This document shows positions 23,361 through 37,365 of a DNA stretch of 64,000 bases, piece by piece (the first letter of the stretch is position 1; each line of letters opens with the position of its first letter). The DNA is taken from positions 58,203,442 to 58,267,441 of the forward strand of contig JAVMKO010000005.1 in assembly GCA_032164245.1 (NCBI GenBank), read 5' to 3'. Source of the DNA: Sternotherus odoratus. Its lineage: Eukaryota; Chordata; Testudines; Kinosternidae. Below the pieces are notes generated by a model. That model did no database searches. It saw only the letters and a list, made by a program, of their open reading frames with translations, and was not told the DNA's origin. Made by a program: the position numbers and the translations under genes.

Positions 23361-24519
23361 CAGAGAGTTAACTTGAATCCTGTCCACACACAAAATCTCT
23401 TAATTCCAATGTACTGGCACTGCTAACTCAAGTTGCCTAGCCCATTGGGGGCACAGGTGCCAGGTAGTGAGCCAGTTAGTTAGCAGCTGCCTACACAATC
23501 ACTCTATGCTGCTAATGCAATCACTGCAGCTAATATAATTATTCTGCAGGTTGAGTGTTAATTCTCAGGCCATGTCTATGCTACAAACTTTGGTTGTCAC
23601 AAGTTATGTCAGCATACAACTGTCGAAGTTTACATATCAGGCACGTGCAGACTTGGCTGCTTGCGACAGTATTGTACATACTCACCAAGAGTACTTGTGT
23701 TGATATCATGTGTGCGGCACCATGAATAGGTATCCCAGCATGCAACTCTCTCCATCTCACTGGCCAGTGCAACTGGGGCTGTTAGATCTTTTATTGGTAT
23801 AAACTAGGAACAAATTGCTACCCATCAGGGCAAGCAGGACGTAAGGGAGGAATCAGAATGCCTCCCACAGTGATGTAGTTTACACACCACTGCTTGCTCA
23901 GGACTGAGTCAAAAGTCGCAATCTAGCCTTCTCTATATGCGCTTCTTGCCGTAGTTAATCCTGGGTCATGAATGAGAGATAATATTCCATATTTTTCTCC
24001 AATATAATCCTCTGTCTAGTCCAGCCCTCACAGTTATTCCTGATAATGCTTGTGTCTACAACTAGCTGCCCACCCCCCACCAAAATGGTGCAAACCTCTT
24101 CCTTCTAAATAACTGTGGTAACATACTGCATTGGTCTCACACGACGTGTGGTAATGTCTCTCAAGTAGTTTATGAAATACTGTAGAATTCTGGGAATAAT
24201 CTCCAAGAACATTTGTAGGCTTGTGCATCAGGAGGAATGACTTGGCACCCATGCAGAACACACTTTTTCTCTTTCTCAATGCAGAGGATTAGTTCCACTT
24301 CTGAGGCATGAAAAAAACAACAAGCAAACCCCTCAAGAAGAGGCCCTTACATAAAATGCACTGGAATCTCATGGTGAGATTCTCTTTCACAGCCACTTTC
24401 TCTGCCCTTAACCTTGGCTTCCAGATCTTTTCCTGTTATCTTTTCTTGATTCTGTTTTGTAGGGGTTTTTCCTCTCCTCTTGTCCAATTACAAGTCCCAG
24501 CTTTTCACTGTTCTGTTGC
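23361..24519. other. non-coding DNA, nothing certain
   Basis: No gene recognised. 23575-23780 has a possible further copy of the TGTCTAYRCT-type MITE (ATGTCTATGCTACAAAC at its left edge), without a matching right end. Confidence 0.35.
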
Positions 24520-24524
24520 AGACC

Positions 24525-24745
24525 AAGCCCCTGTCCACACTAGGGGTGTGACAGTTGCATAGCTCTCACACCAGAGCTATGATGCTGTAACCTTGTGGTG
24601 TAGATGCGGACTACAGCAATGGAAGAGGGGTTTCTGTTGCTGTAGGAACGCTGCCTCCTGGAGTGCTGGTAGCTAGGTTGACAGAAACATTCTTCCATTG
24701 ATCTAGTCTTGTCTGCAGCGAGGGCTAGGGCAGCAGAGCTACAGC
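24525..24745 (-). mobile_element. degraded MITE with GTCCACACTA-type left end
   Basis: Left edge CCCCTGTCCACACTAGGGG. Interior GACTACAGCAATGGAAGAGG, GGTAGCTAGGTTGACAGAA and CTTCCATTGATCTAG match the interior of the copy at 48965-49225. Coding capacity is absent. Confidence 0.6.
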
Positions 24746-27064
24746 AGTGTGGGATTTTCAAAGGTGCTGAAGGGAGTTGGGCACCTAGTTTAATGAGTGT
24801 TGGGCATCTAGTTATTTCAGGCTCCTTTGAAAATTCCAACCTAAAGCCTTGAGCTTGGCTGATCTCACATCTAATAGTAAATGTATTTAAGGTACCGCTT
24901 TGAAGGCATCATTAAAAATGGGTACTTTCTGAATGCAAGCTTTTTCCCTTTATTTTTAGCTTCAGTTAATATTCCCCAAGCACAAATATCATGGTGATGG
25001 GTGCCTTGTAGATATTTGCAATAAGAAAAACAATAATTAGAAGCCAGAGAATACATGTGTACTGTCAAGTATGAATTTTCTGCAGTGAAAATTATCAATG
25101 CTGTTTTACTGGCTGGTTATCTCAAAGCAGCAAGTATCCAGACTGTGGTCTCCAACTTTTGTTATTAAGGTCAACAGGAAATCCATCCTGTCCAGAAGAA
25201 TTATTAGTTTCCATTGCTCCTGGAGGTGTCCAAAGATGTTAATTTTTTTTGTTACTCAAGTAGACTGCCAGTGAATAAGGCTCTATTTTGATCTCATCCC
25301 TTAGCTCTCACAACTAGGTAGCAACCCGAGAACTGATGTCAATATGTGGTCCAGTGGTTATTTATGAAACAGCTCTTCTCAAAACACCCAGATTACTCAG
25401 ACTATAAAAACATTGTTGCATAATCAACAGACAAAATTAGTATAACAGCTAGACGTGGATCTCAGGTGCAATTAGCCTACAGTTATTGCCATTAAGAAAT
25501 CAGCATTTGTCAATAGTTTCCACAGAATATTGTGATGATACCAAAGTTTTACCTTGTACTGAGAACAGGAAATAGCAGTGGTAACAATAGCTCAATGCAG
25601 CAGTCGCTAAGTCACAGAAGAAATGGTCCCTTGTGCATCATGAAGTATGTGACTGAAGACTGAATCATCTGCAAAAAGTAGTAAGAACACGAGGAACACA
25701 ACTGGAAGAATCTTAGACCCACTTAAATGCCATTTGCCTGATCCTCTTCCATGGATACTATTTTCACACTATCAGCTGCAATTGCATAGCTGTCAATACA
25801 GAGGAGAAAACTGTGCCCTGTGGGCTTAATTTGCCACTGTGCCCTGGCTACCCTGATGTAAAGAGCTGTAAGGGCTACCTGATGAAACCCCTTGATTTAT
25901 AGGGAGTACTTGCCAGGCATAAAATCAGTGGAACTGGCGCTATGCTATCCCAGCAGAAGCCGGAGGGGTCTATGCTCAGGCTATTCCTGGATGTTGCAAC
26001 AGCCCATAAGGGCCAGGAGCAGCCAGGCACAAGTCAAAGTAGTCCCTGAGACTTCTCTAACCTGCAGTGGTAGCTGAACTACCCTCTGGTATCCGTGGCA
26101 TAAAAAAGTGCCCTGACATGTCCCTCTTCCTCACCATAGGCCCAGAGCCCTTTTAGACACATCTGTTCTTTCCAGCTGGACTTCTGCCACAGGCAGTCTG
26201 GCATAGGAGTCTGAGAAAGAGGAAGGGGCTTGGAAAGTTGCATGCTGAATTTTGACCTGTCCCTGTGCTGCAGTATTCTCTCTCTCTCTCTTTGGTAAAT
26301 CCAGTTGGTCACTTGTCCTGGAGTGATAGATCTCTCCTGCTTCTCAATACAATAGCTGTGCAGTGTCTGAACACTAAGTGTCTGAACACTAATCCAAGGG
26401 ATTCTTCAAGGCTCTTAAATAAAAATCTAAACTTGCTTCAAAACTCAATCTCAACAGAAAAATCATGTTATTCCGTCAAACCAAATACATGAACATTGCA
26501 AGTAAATGTACCTGTCAGGACTGCATTTGGCTTTTAGAATAACACCATGACCGGGTGGTCTGGCAAAAGTTTCCCAAAGAAACATTACAGCACTACTGTG
26601 CTGATGTAGCCTTGAGCAGGTAATAACATAGCGCTGAAGCTGTCAAATGTTTGATTTACCCCCCCCCCCAAAAAAAAGACTTGTGGAGGTAATTATAACA
26701 GGCCCCAGAAAGCACATATTTTTAAAGGCACATTGTTAGCATTGCAACGTAATAAATACACAGTGTAATGAATCAAGAATTGCAATAAGGGGTGCAGAAT
26801 GTACTGTAGCAATTGCTGGTTCCAAGTAATGAGGAAAATGTTCCCAATCTGTCTTTCATAATAAAACATGAAAGCCCTAAATAGCTTGGCTTCAAGCATA
26901 AACTGTTTGGAAAGCACTGCGGCCTAGGTAATGCCGGGATAAAGTGAGGTAGCTATCACCAGCCAGGGAGCTCAATTCTTGCTTTACTTGCAGCAGTTTA
27001 TTCTTTGACATCAGTGAAATTACACTTGATTTACACACAACTGATCTGGAATAAGGAGTAAACA
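24746..27064. other. non-coding DNA, nothing recognised
   Basis: No gene or well-preserved repeat. Small features: a short CT run near 26277-26291, a 15-bp direct duplication (TGTCTGAACACTAAG) at about 26367-26395, and a C/A homopolymer near 26660-26677. Confidence 0.5.
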
Positions 27065-27995
27065 GTGAGATGACAAAATTTGCAGACCAAAGTTACTCAA
27101 GATAGTTAAGACCAAAACAGACTGAGAAGAGTTAGAAGACGACCTCACGAAATTGGGTGACTGGGCAACAAAATGGCAGATGAAATTCAATGTTGATGAA
27201 TGCAAATTAATGCATATTGGAAAACATAATCCCATACAAAATGATGAGCTCTAAATTAGCTGATAACACTCAAAGAGATCTTGGAGTCAATGTGGCTTAC
27301 TCTTTGGAAACATCCACTCAATGTACAATGACAGTCAGAAAAGAGGACAGAATGTTGGAAATCATTAGCAAAGGGATAGATGATAAGAGAGAAATATCAT
27401 AATGTCACTGCATAAATTCATGGTACCCCCCTATACCTTAAATACTCAGTGCAGTTCTGGTCGCCCATCTCAAAAAAGATATATTAGAATTGGAAAATGC
27501 ACAGAGAAGGGCAACAAAAATGATTAGGGTCATTGAACAGCTTCCATAGGAGAAGAGATTAAAAGACTGGAACCTTTCATCTTGGAAAAGAGGCGACTAA
27601 GAGGGGATATGATAGAGGCCTATAAAATCATGAATGATGTGGAGAAAGTGAAAAAGGAAGTACTACTTCACACAACGCACAGTCAATCTGTTGCCGGGGA
27701 TGTTGTGAAGGTCAAAAGTATAACTGGGTTCATTAAAGAACTAGGTAAGTTTATGGAGGATAGGTCCATCAATGGCTATTAGCTACAATGGTCATGGATG
27801 TAACTCCATGCTCTGGGTGTCCCTAACCTCTGAATGCCAGAATCTGGGAGTGGATGACAGAGAATAGATCCCTCAGTGATTGCCTGTTTTGTTCATTCCC
27901 TCTGAAGCACCTGGCATTGGCCATTCTTGGAAGATGGGCTACTGGTCTAGATGCACCATTGGTCTGATCCAACATGGCTGTTCTTATGGTCTAGG
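27065..27995 (+). mobile_element. CR1 LINE 3' part, frame-broken
   Basis: It corresponds to the last third of ORF2 plus the 3'UTR. GACTGGGCAACAAAATGGCA, GATCTTGGAGTCAATGTGG, AAGGGCAACAAAAATGATTA and AGGGGATATGATAGAGGC occur in CR1 order, and it ends TCCAACATGGCTGTTCTTATG. The last frame (27582-27782) ends in FMEDRSINGY, the common CR1 ORF2 terminus. Several frameshifts separate the pieces. 5'-truncated and older than the copy at 55862. Confidence 0.93.
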
Positions 27996-30900
27996 TGAGA
28001 GGGCAGTGCATAAAGACCTGACTTTGTATCCTTAGTTTCACAGGTGAGGGGAGAATGATGAATGGCAGAGTTTAAGGGATGATCAAAGGGACCAATTAAA
28101 TTGAGTAAGGCAACCTAGTAAGAATATTTCTCTGGCTCCTTGTATCATTTTGCCAACTCTCTACCTCTCCAATTCATGGATTTTGTCCTCCATTAGTTCC
28201 TCACTCATGTTTTGATTTTGTTTGTTTAATTTTCACAGTGCATGCCACTTACTACTATATCGCTTGGTGCACCAAGGACAACATTAAAAAAAACGTATTA
28301 TAGCTGTAGTATTACCAAAAGCTAGAGGTTGCTTAATTCTATGCTAAACCCTCTTTTGCTCATGGTGTTGCTCATAATTTTCTGAAACTTTTCATGTATG
28401 GTCTTGTAATTTGAACACAATTGGCTTAACAGTGCATTTTTCCTCTTCTAAAAAGGTATGCGTGTTTTGAACAGATGTACCACCATAGCAGGCAGTGGGA
28501 TGGGAGGTAGTGAAAAAGGCAGGGTACTTAGTGAATGGGTCTTGAAGATTCCTGCTTTTTTACTGGGGCAAAAATCATCAGGCAGTATAAATCCATCATC
28601 TGAATTTACATTGAGGTAAATGAAAGCAAAATTTGGCCCTCTGTACATAAAAATTTACACAAAGGGCCATATTAGCAGTTGGCATAAGCCAATGTAGCTC
28701 TGTCAGCTTCAGTGGAGTTATATCACTATACTCCAGCTGAAGACTGGTCCACAGTATTCAGTGAATGAGGAAAAGGTCGTCTTAGAGGAAAAGAAAGGTA
28801 TTGAAGGAGGTAGTGCACTCCATTATTTATAGCCTTACTGTTAATTGTTAAGAAATTATTTAAAATAAGCTTTTAACTTTGGGTAGGCAGAAAATTGTAA
28901 TGTGTGCAAATATGTTACCTACATGTTTACAAATAAGTGACAACTCTTCTATCATCACAGCAAACCATTGCCCCATGAACGAGGCAGTAGTCTAACAACT
29001 GAAAAACACACTGGCATGCATACATATAGAGAGGCAAAGTTAAGGTTGTGTTTGCAAGATAAAGCCCTGTTCCAGTGATGGGGGCCGAATCCACTGGTTT
29101 AGATGAGGCTCAATGAAAGGATAGAGCTCAGGGCATTAAACTGTTTGCTTTACTGCCTCATGCTTTTACAATAGCTTTTTCTTTGTATATATATATCATT
29201 GCAGTAAAATACTTCACTGTGCATGTGTTATTAGTGATAACCACACCTCTAAGTGAGTTTAATGTGCAATAGGGGCCAATATCTCACACCCTTACTTAAT
29301 AATCCATTTTCTGATGGAGGGTACATGCTAACTGACCAGTCACATTTTAATATTGTTTGATAATCACATTCACCAGCTATTTGTTTACATAGCTGCAGAT
29401 CTGTAATGCCTGACCTATTCCATACCAACCATCCTCATGAAAGGAGTGTGCTGGCTGGCTTTCGTTTCAAGCTGACTGCCAGCAGTAGATTCCAAGGTTC
29501 TAAATCCAAGCCAAGTTGGTTACAGGGAGGGAGAGTGGCTCAGAAACTATTCCCAGATGTTGTAACATGTCTCCAACTCCCACCCAAACTGCAGGGGGTT
29601 TCCAAACAACTTACCACTACTTGAGAAACTGTTGTAGGGGATAGAGAAGCCTAGGAAGTTCAGGTTTGACTATTCAGTACAAACCTTTATGAACTTGGAC
29701 CCCTTTCTAGACTCCTGAGAGTTTTACAGATGACTACAGCGATGAAGCAGAAGGTCTTATCTAGCAGATCACTTACTGGTATATGGAGGTCTTATTGAAC
29801 CACTTTATAGATTTTTTTTCTATTGCCTCCCATCACGTTGGTGTTGTGTTCCTGTAGCAAGTACCTCATAATATCGACACGTTTGGGACATGGGACCACA
29901 TTACTACATTATGTGGCAACATGTAGATCTTCTCTGTTGAGCCGGCTTTCGAATTATATCAACCCATTCATCAGGGCTGAAATTAGATCAAGAGTTCCCA
30001 CAAAGTGTGCAGGCTGCAGCCAATTGTTCTTTAATTTGTATACTCAATTGTCAAAACTATTTGTTTTGTTCTGTTTGTTCAATGGAAAAATCTTGGATCC
30101 ATCACGGGGAAGAATTTTTTCTGTCATTTACAGCGTGCGTGTAACATGCTGCACCAGACTCACTGAATGCCAGACCTCCCTTCCTCCTAACTCATCCTTT
30201 TTGCTCCTCCTCAACCCTTCTTCATGACGGTCTTCTCCTATTTTATTATTGTTACTCCACCCTGAAATGTCACGTCTATATAATATTGTCTGGTTGTGTA
30301 TTGTCTAGTCTTGCAACTTGGACTAGTTGTAGAATTCCATCATTCTATTGGAGATCCCATAAAGCATGTGGCTTACAAGCTGTAAGTCTTTACCTTTTGG
30401 TACTTTTCATTGTCTGTTTTTTAGGAAATCAATAATGCATTAATCGCACACAAAAAGTAGTAGTGTTAGTGATTCAATGGGTGGCATTTTTCTTTGTACT
30501 GTACCAAGGACCAGCATAATGTTGAAGGCCATGGTGCAGCAGGAGGAATGAATGTTTGGCTTGAACATGCACTAGAACTGTCAGTAACTTATGATCATGA
30601 GGTTTTATGCAAGAGCCATGGCATTAACCTGGTAAAGTTCCTGCTTGGAGAATTACATTATGTGCCTACATTTCTCCTTTCTGCTGCTTGCATTGGATAC
30701 GGAACAATTTATTTCCTGACCTAAAATATTGTCTATTTTTGTAATGTACTGTTAAACAGCTGCATCCCAGAGGTGGCTGCATTTCAATAACAGATTACAG
30801 TCATTCTTCTGTAACTACATGTAAATTGTTAGAAACGTGGCACTTTCAGCTCTCTTCAGATAAATAGCAATGTATTGATTTATTTTTATTACCTCCAAAA

Positions 30901-33900
30901 AAACTCCAAACCTGTTAAAATACCTTAAATACAGCAAAATAAACAATTTATTAACAATAACAGCACATTACATATGACACTAGGAAGACCTACTGTATAA
31001 TTTAAATTATAAACAATTTGCAGCAGGATCTAACATGGGTTGATGTATGTACAATGCTAAGCATAATGGGGGCATCTATCAGGGCACTACTGCAAAACAA
31101 ATAATAATGCTGCTAATTCAGTCTTAAATCAAGGAAACTTCAGGGTAGCCAGTGTAGCTAACCCAGATTTAAAGTACAGAGGCCCACAAGAGACAAGTTA
31201 GTATGTCAACTATTACAAAGCACAGATTATTTTGGGGGTACAGGGAGAAAATGGGTAGGAGGCATCTATAGACTTTTAAGAGTTTACAGTTCCAGAAAAC
31301 ACATACGCACACACAAGCAAGTTGGTAGAGAAAGGAACCTCCATCAAAATTGATAAATTTACCTGTCTCATTACTGTGGTTAGGAAGATTTTAGCCAGAT
31401 GTTCACTTAAAAGTTTAGCTACAGAGAAACCATGGCTGGGGGGAGGGAGGAATTGAAGGAATTAATACCATATTATTTATTTATTTTATCATTACATTTT
31501 CCTGAAAGGAATTGCTAATAACCTTACAGAATATCATCACGGTCAGGGAGGGGAGCTTTACTTCCTAAGAAAACAAAAATACCTTCCACAGGATAAATTG
31601 CATTTTTATACCCATTGTTGTAAAGTTAAAATACCACCAGCTGTATTCTCTCTGCTTATAAAATGATCTCAGGTGACAAATTTCTCCTATTTCTTCAGCT
31701 TTTCAATATTTATAAAGCTGTTTAAAGACTACCAGGTTTTTCTGGTAAGGTGTTACAGAGAAAGACTGAGTTTATGGAATATAATAAACTCTTATTTTAA
31801 AATCTTTAAATTGTATTTCAGATGTATAGTCCTTGAGGGGACAAAATCATACACCTTATTAAACTGAACTTCACCATTTATAAATCTTGATTTGAATGCC
31901 TACTTCTCCAGCAATTGTTCTAAATTCTAAGGAGAAAGCATACAGACTCTGAATGTGGAAGGCAAGTGGTGGGGGATAAAAAGTTCAAGTTCTTCTCTTA
32001 GCTATGTTTATTTTACAAAGGCCTCCAGATGTAACTCTGTGTCTGAACACTTCTGTCTGGCTCAGGCTGACACTTCCTTTCATGGGAGTGAGATAACAAA
32101 GATTTCTGAAGAGGAAAAGGCCACATTTTAAATGATTTCTTAATCCAGCCTCTGCAATATCAGGCATGTATGTTCTTTCATGTTTACTGTACATTTTTTT
32201 CTATACAAATGAGGCATATGACTGGGAGAGACACATCCCTTTACTGCAGTTTAAAGACTTGTTTACACCCACAGTTCCACCAGCTTAACTAAAGGTGTTA
32301 TATAAGATCAGTTCATCAGGAGATTGATGGCAGACATGTGTGTGAATTCAAAATGGCATGCCACATCTTTATTAAACTTTAACATTGGAAGGGAGGGGTT
32401 TGACTCCCTCCTTCTAACAAGCTGGTATTAATCAGGTCCAGAGCAGGACTGAATGGCCTGAAGCCATACATCCAAGGAAGGGGGGTTGGCTCACTTAACC
32501 ACTGGCCTCCTAGTACTCCACTAATGAGCATCCTGGCCAATGAAGGGGAATGTGAGTACAGATGAGTGCCTTTTGGCCCATAGGGTACAACACAGGGCTT
32601 GTGCTCAGGTTTACCTCAGGAACTGGCCCCTTGAAGACACTTCCTCTCACTGGATACTAGCTGTGACAATATTTGAGATTTCTACATGCTTTCTCTTATT
32701 TTTTAAGATGTATCATATTTTCCTTCTTTACCCCACCTACCAGGTCTCCCACATGCAGTGACAAAGGCATAAAACTCCACCTGACACTTTCCATAGAGGG
32801 CAAAATTCCTTCCTGACTGCAAAAGGCAACCCTGGAAACCCTACTCTGACCCCTATAGGGTAAGGCAGTTTTCTGCTGTCATGTGCCCAGCAAAGCTTAA
32901 ACACCCAGGGAAAGAGGTTTAGTGGAGCCAGTCAACTCCCACACCCTCTCTGAATTGGCAATTAGGTGGCTAGAAGAGCTGGAGCTCCCTGCGACTCAGC
33001 CTGTTTTCACCCCCACCCCCCATATGCAAAGAGGCACAGGAAAGGGAAGGGTGGTTTAAAAAAAAGACACTCACATGTCCTGTAGCAGAACCTTAGAGGC
33101 TACCTTGTCTTCTCTCCAGCCAGTCTGATCATTCACTTTTCCTATGCCTGAGTGCAATAGGCTGTGGGGGCACTGTACAATCAATATAAACCTGGTTTGT
33201 ATTGATTAAGCTTAAACTACTTCATTTTTCAAATAAGAATGTCTGCCAAAGGTCTTGCACTGATTTTTAAATGATGCCTTTTGTTAAACTGGTGCAACAT
33301 TTATTTCTAGACTCAGTCTGCTGACCTGGTCTCTGAGACTCAGAGCCATTGTTTTTTTTTTACTGCAGTGTAGATGGATCCCGTGAGTCCCCTAAATTTG
33401 TGCCTTGGTTTCATCACCTGTTCATTTAAAAAAGTATTTACACTAAAACTTTTTTTAAAAAAAATCTTACTTTTGTGTATTTCCTATGCTGAAAATTTTA
33501 TAACTGACCAAGACTGTTCTATGTTCCTTGTAATTATTGTGAAAATGAAAGCTTCTGAGCAATATTCCCTAATAGGGGCAGGATGATCTGTCTCACCCCA
33601 CTTTTCCCCTTAAGCAGTCAGGTTTGCTGTTCTGGGTTTGGTTTTGTTTTGTGTGGTTTGTATATGTGAATAAGTGGGACATAAAGGAAGTGTGAAAAAT
33701 AGTAGTTGTCTTTGTTCTTACTGCAGTAGTGTCTACCCTTCTAAGAAAAGCAGCAATGGACAAATTAAACACACACAGCTGTGGACAAGTTAATGCAGAT
33801 GATGGTTTCCAATGTCTGGAAGAGTCAGATGCAATAAGTTAGCAATAAGGAACATTAAGGAAGATAGAAAGCTCATAGGAGCATGTATCTAGCTCTGATT

Positions 33901-36745
33901 GCTAAGCCAAGGTCTCTGTGCTTGTATTGATTATTTAGGCGGTGTGGTGTTTTGGAAGCTTTTCCCCTAAGGTAGGAAGGACAAATATATGCAATTTTCC
34001 CTACTTTGATAGTGGCATACTTTATTTGTACTTTACAAGAAGCCAGTGCAGCTATTTGGTCTGACACAAATAAACCAATTTATTTCAAGGCTTTGATTCA
34101 AACTAATATGTCAAAGTTCAGAAGTGTACTCACATATTTCCCAACGGCAATAGGCCAATTTCAGACACTTATATAAGTTATGTCCAACTCTACTGAAGTC
34201 ATCTGAGTTGCACTTGCTTATGTTACATCTGGATTTTTCCTGTTAAGTTTGCAAATAAAATAAAATGGGACTGGAAACCTATGAAAACTGGCTAATATTG
34301 GACTGCTGGTACCTGCCACTTTAGGTCAGGCCAGAAATAACACTAGGGAATAGTTCCTTGTGGTATATCTGCGTTTTTGTTTTTCATCTCAGCTGGAATC
34401 AGAAAGGGCAGAAAATGAAAAATAGCTGGCAAATGGTGCAAGCCAAACTTTTGAAAACCTCTAAAAAGGCTTGGCTCTGTTTTTCTTTGATTCTTGGGTT
34501 GGGCTTTTAAAAATCCATTTAGACTCCCCCATTCTTAAGGAAGTTATAATGCTTTAACAAAAATCTGGATGAAATTATGAAGGTTTAGTTTAAAGGAGAG
34601 TGGAAGCCAAATAAATCCGTTTTCCAGAGTAGGGCCATGTTTGATGGGTAAGCAATCTCAATCATGTTAAGTCCATGATTACCGCATTGTTTCTCCGCAT
34701 AGGTCACAGAGTGTCTACAGAGAATGACCAAGGTCATGGCTGTTCCCATAGTCTGCTCATCAGCCAGTTTGGGTTTGTTACATTTCTGGATTGTGCTTAA
34801 ACAGTTAAGTGGTCAATCATTGTTTTGTTTTTTGCAGAGAAGCAATGGAGCTGGAGTGTAACTCAGGGAGGTTCTGACATCCATGAATCTGATTGCTGAG
34901 ACTTGCTCATTAAAGAAGGAACTAAACAGTACTGATTGAGGTAGGTTTTCCTATTGCATTACATCACCACCAATAACCTTTTAGATTTTATGATGTTTTG
35001 AAGGGGAATTTTGTTTTAATTACGGTTTTTAGGATCTGTTCTTTCTAAGAAGGCTGGGCCAAGCATCAGAACTTTTGTTTAAGATGTGTTTGAGGCAAAG
35101 ATAATAAGTGAAGATAATAATTGTGTTCATTTTCAACAAGCTAAACACTATGGGGTCAATTGCGAGTCTGATCCCTGAGATTATCAATGTGTTGGGCCTA
35201 AAGATATCTGTTTATATCACCCAGAACTGCATGCTAGCAAATAATGGAATTGGACTGGGTATTATTTTTTCAGTATTGCAAGTTACTCATTTGTTATATT
35301 AATATTTTATTTATGTGATACTTTTTATGGGTTGCTGCTATGAAACAATACAACATCCTCTAAGGCTAAGCATTACCAGCATTCTGGGATCTGGTGGTTC
35401 ACTTTCTTCTCTACCCTCTGCTTTGTCTTCCCCATATCTGGGGATAGAGCTAAAAGGGAGACTCTTTACTTGCTGATTTACTGCATGTACAATGCAATAC
35501 TGGAGACAGTAATAATCTTAGATGGCTTGTATGTATTTGCTATACACAGGGATGCACAAGTTTGAATGTGCATTTCTCTTGCTGTACAGCAGTTTTAGGT
35601 ATAAATCATAAAGTTTATACTTAAGTCCAAAGTGAAATAGAATAAACCATAGTAATAGTGAAAAAATGTATTAAAATGTGATCTTACTGGGTTTTGAAAG
35701 GATGTTTTTGAGCATTTGACCTCTGCATATTAAAACTGCATTTAAAAATCAAAGGGCTTTGGTAACACCAAATATTATAAGGCTTCAATGTTTTTTAAAC
35801 AAGTTATTTCTCCCCCCCCTCTCATATTTGTGCTGCTTATCTAAAGTATGGACTTTAAGAGCCAATTACCTACCTGTTTGTTTTGGCTACAGAGGTACTA
35901 CTTTGGGGGGGGGGGGGGGTTACTTTGACCCATGACCTCAATCCTGTAGTCTTCTGGAAAATGTAGTCTGGTGTTCATTTTGTTAATGCAATGGCAAATA
36001 TTGTTTGTATGTAGTGTTTGATGTATTAAACATAGGAAGCCATTTCTAAAATAAGGCATTGAAGGAGTGAAGTATATGACAGCATGGTTTGTCTGCTCTA
36101 CATAGTTTATCTCCTGCTTTTTGGCTTAAGGAGCATGTTGGCCATTTAAGGTGCAGGATTCTACATCATTCCGGAGTATAAATAGAGGGCTGGGTTACTA
36201 TGCAGTTTATTTCACCTCTGAGTTTTTGTTAGGGTAGTATATTATGAGTACTAGGAACAAGTTTTCTATCAAAGGGCAAAACTCTCCTTGGGAGTATAGA
36301 TTAGCAGGCAACTTTGTAGTAACTTTTTTGGGGTAGCAGCACTATTTTATAACTTTAATTTACAATGAAGAAACCTCTTGGTTTTCCAAATGGTGGTAGA
36401 AATTACTTAGCCAGTCCAAAATTCCTTACAATTTAAAGTTTGAGGAGTTCAGAGTCACTGAATGTGGATAGCTGCACAAGCTTTTCCATGGAGATCAAAC
36501 TATACCTACTGTATACATTGCATCCACTAATGATAGTACTGTAGATATCAAATCTGCACCATGTTTCTTGGGGCAACTGAAGGCTTTATGCATCTATAAG
36601 GTGGTATATGTTTTTCAAATAACATGAATTTGAATTAAAAATAAAGGAAAGGTTTTACTTTAGAAGCAGCATATTAATTAACAGAATTTTAATGATCCAT
36701 TTCTATTTTTAACACTTCATACCTCTAGGGTATCTCTGCCAGGCT
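27996..36745. other. long AT-rich intergenic stretch, no gene recognised
   Basis: I found no coding exon with a recognisable domain, no tRNA-like fold and no intact transposon. A palindromic old repeat lies at 28665-28755, a possible non-coding exon at 34838-34940 (see findings), a short segment at about 32790-32900 with AAATTCCTTCCTGACTGCAA resembling a sauropsid repeat, and a G homopolymer near 35905-35920. Confidence 0.5.
28665..28755. repeat. old palindromic interspersed repeat, unnamed
   Basis: GGCATAAGCCAATGTAGCTC, then CAGCTTCAGTGGAGTTATAT, then ACTCCAGCTGAAGACTGG: same layout as the copy near 14157. Confidence 0.45.
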
Positions 36746-36753
36746 TAATAGAG

Positions 36754-36880
36754 CAAGGGTTTTCAACCAGTGGTCCGTGGACCTCTGGCAGTCTGCAGAT
36801 TGTCTGATTTCCAAAGGGGTCCCCACCTCTGTTTGAAATTTTTTAAGAGTCCACAAATGAAAAAAGGTTGAAAATCACTC
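36754..36880. mobile_element. short hAT-type MITE with perfect 8-bp duplication
   Basis: Inverted termini CAAGGGTTTTCAACC and GGTTGAAAATCACTC. The identical 8-bp flanks TAATAGAG lie at 36746-36753 and 36881-36888. Only 127 bp, so it depends entirely on a foreign hAT transposase. The ends have drifted from the canonical CAG/CTG. Confidence 0.92.
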
Positions 36881-36929
36881 TAATAGAGAAATCAACTTGG
36901 GCTGAGATTGCAGGAAAGGCTTGTGGCTT

Positions 36930-37365
36930 TATGAGTAAGGCTATGACTTTGTCGTGAACACTTTTAGTAAAAGTCATGACTAGGTCACGAGCAATTTAGA
37001 AAAATTTACAGAAGCTGTGACCTGTCCCTGATTTTTACTAAAAATCCCCATGACAAAATGAGGAGGGAGGAGGGTCCAGCACCCTGCCTTGGTGTGGCTG
37101 GGATCTGCGGCCTCTGCCCTGTAACTGGGAGCTGGGAGGGACACCTGCTTGCGGGAGCTGGGGAGCTGCCGGAGGATTCTCCCGTACCGCTTGCAGTGGC
37201 AGCTGGGGAGCTGCTGGGGAAACTCCTGCTCGCTGGTGGTGGCAGTGGTACCCTGCAGTTCCCAGCCACCAGGGGAGGTGGGGTACCCGGCAGCTCCCTG
37301 CTACTGCAGGCTGAAGTCACAGAAGTCTGCAGATGTTATGGATTCCCTGACTTCTGCAACCTCCA
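36930..37365. mobile_element. GC-rich MITE with GTGAC subterminal motifs
   Basis: Left part GGCTATGACTTTGTCGTGAA, TTTTAGTAAAAGTCATGACT, GCTGTGACCTGTCCCTGATT; right part GAAGTCACAGAAGTCTGC and ATTCCCTGACTTCTGCAACC. TTTTAGTAAAAGTCA is repeated in complement as CTGATTTTTACTAAAA, giving an internal hairpin. The GC-rich middle (37060-37310) creates overlapping open frames on both strands that are not genes. Exact ends uncertain. Confidence 0.65.

Noticed and set aside
1..37000. Exons of PPIF, the gene next to ZCCHC24 in mammals as I recall
   Set aside because: I looked for its conserved cyclophilin blocks on the plus strand and saw none. It may lie outside the window.
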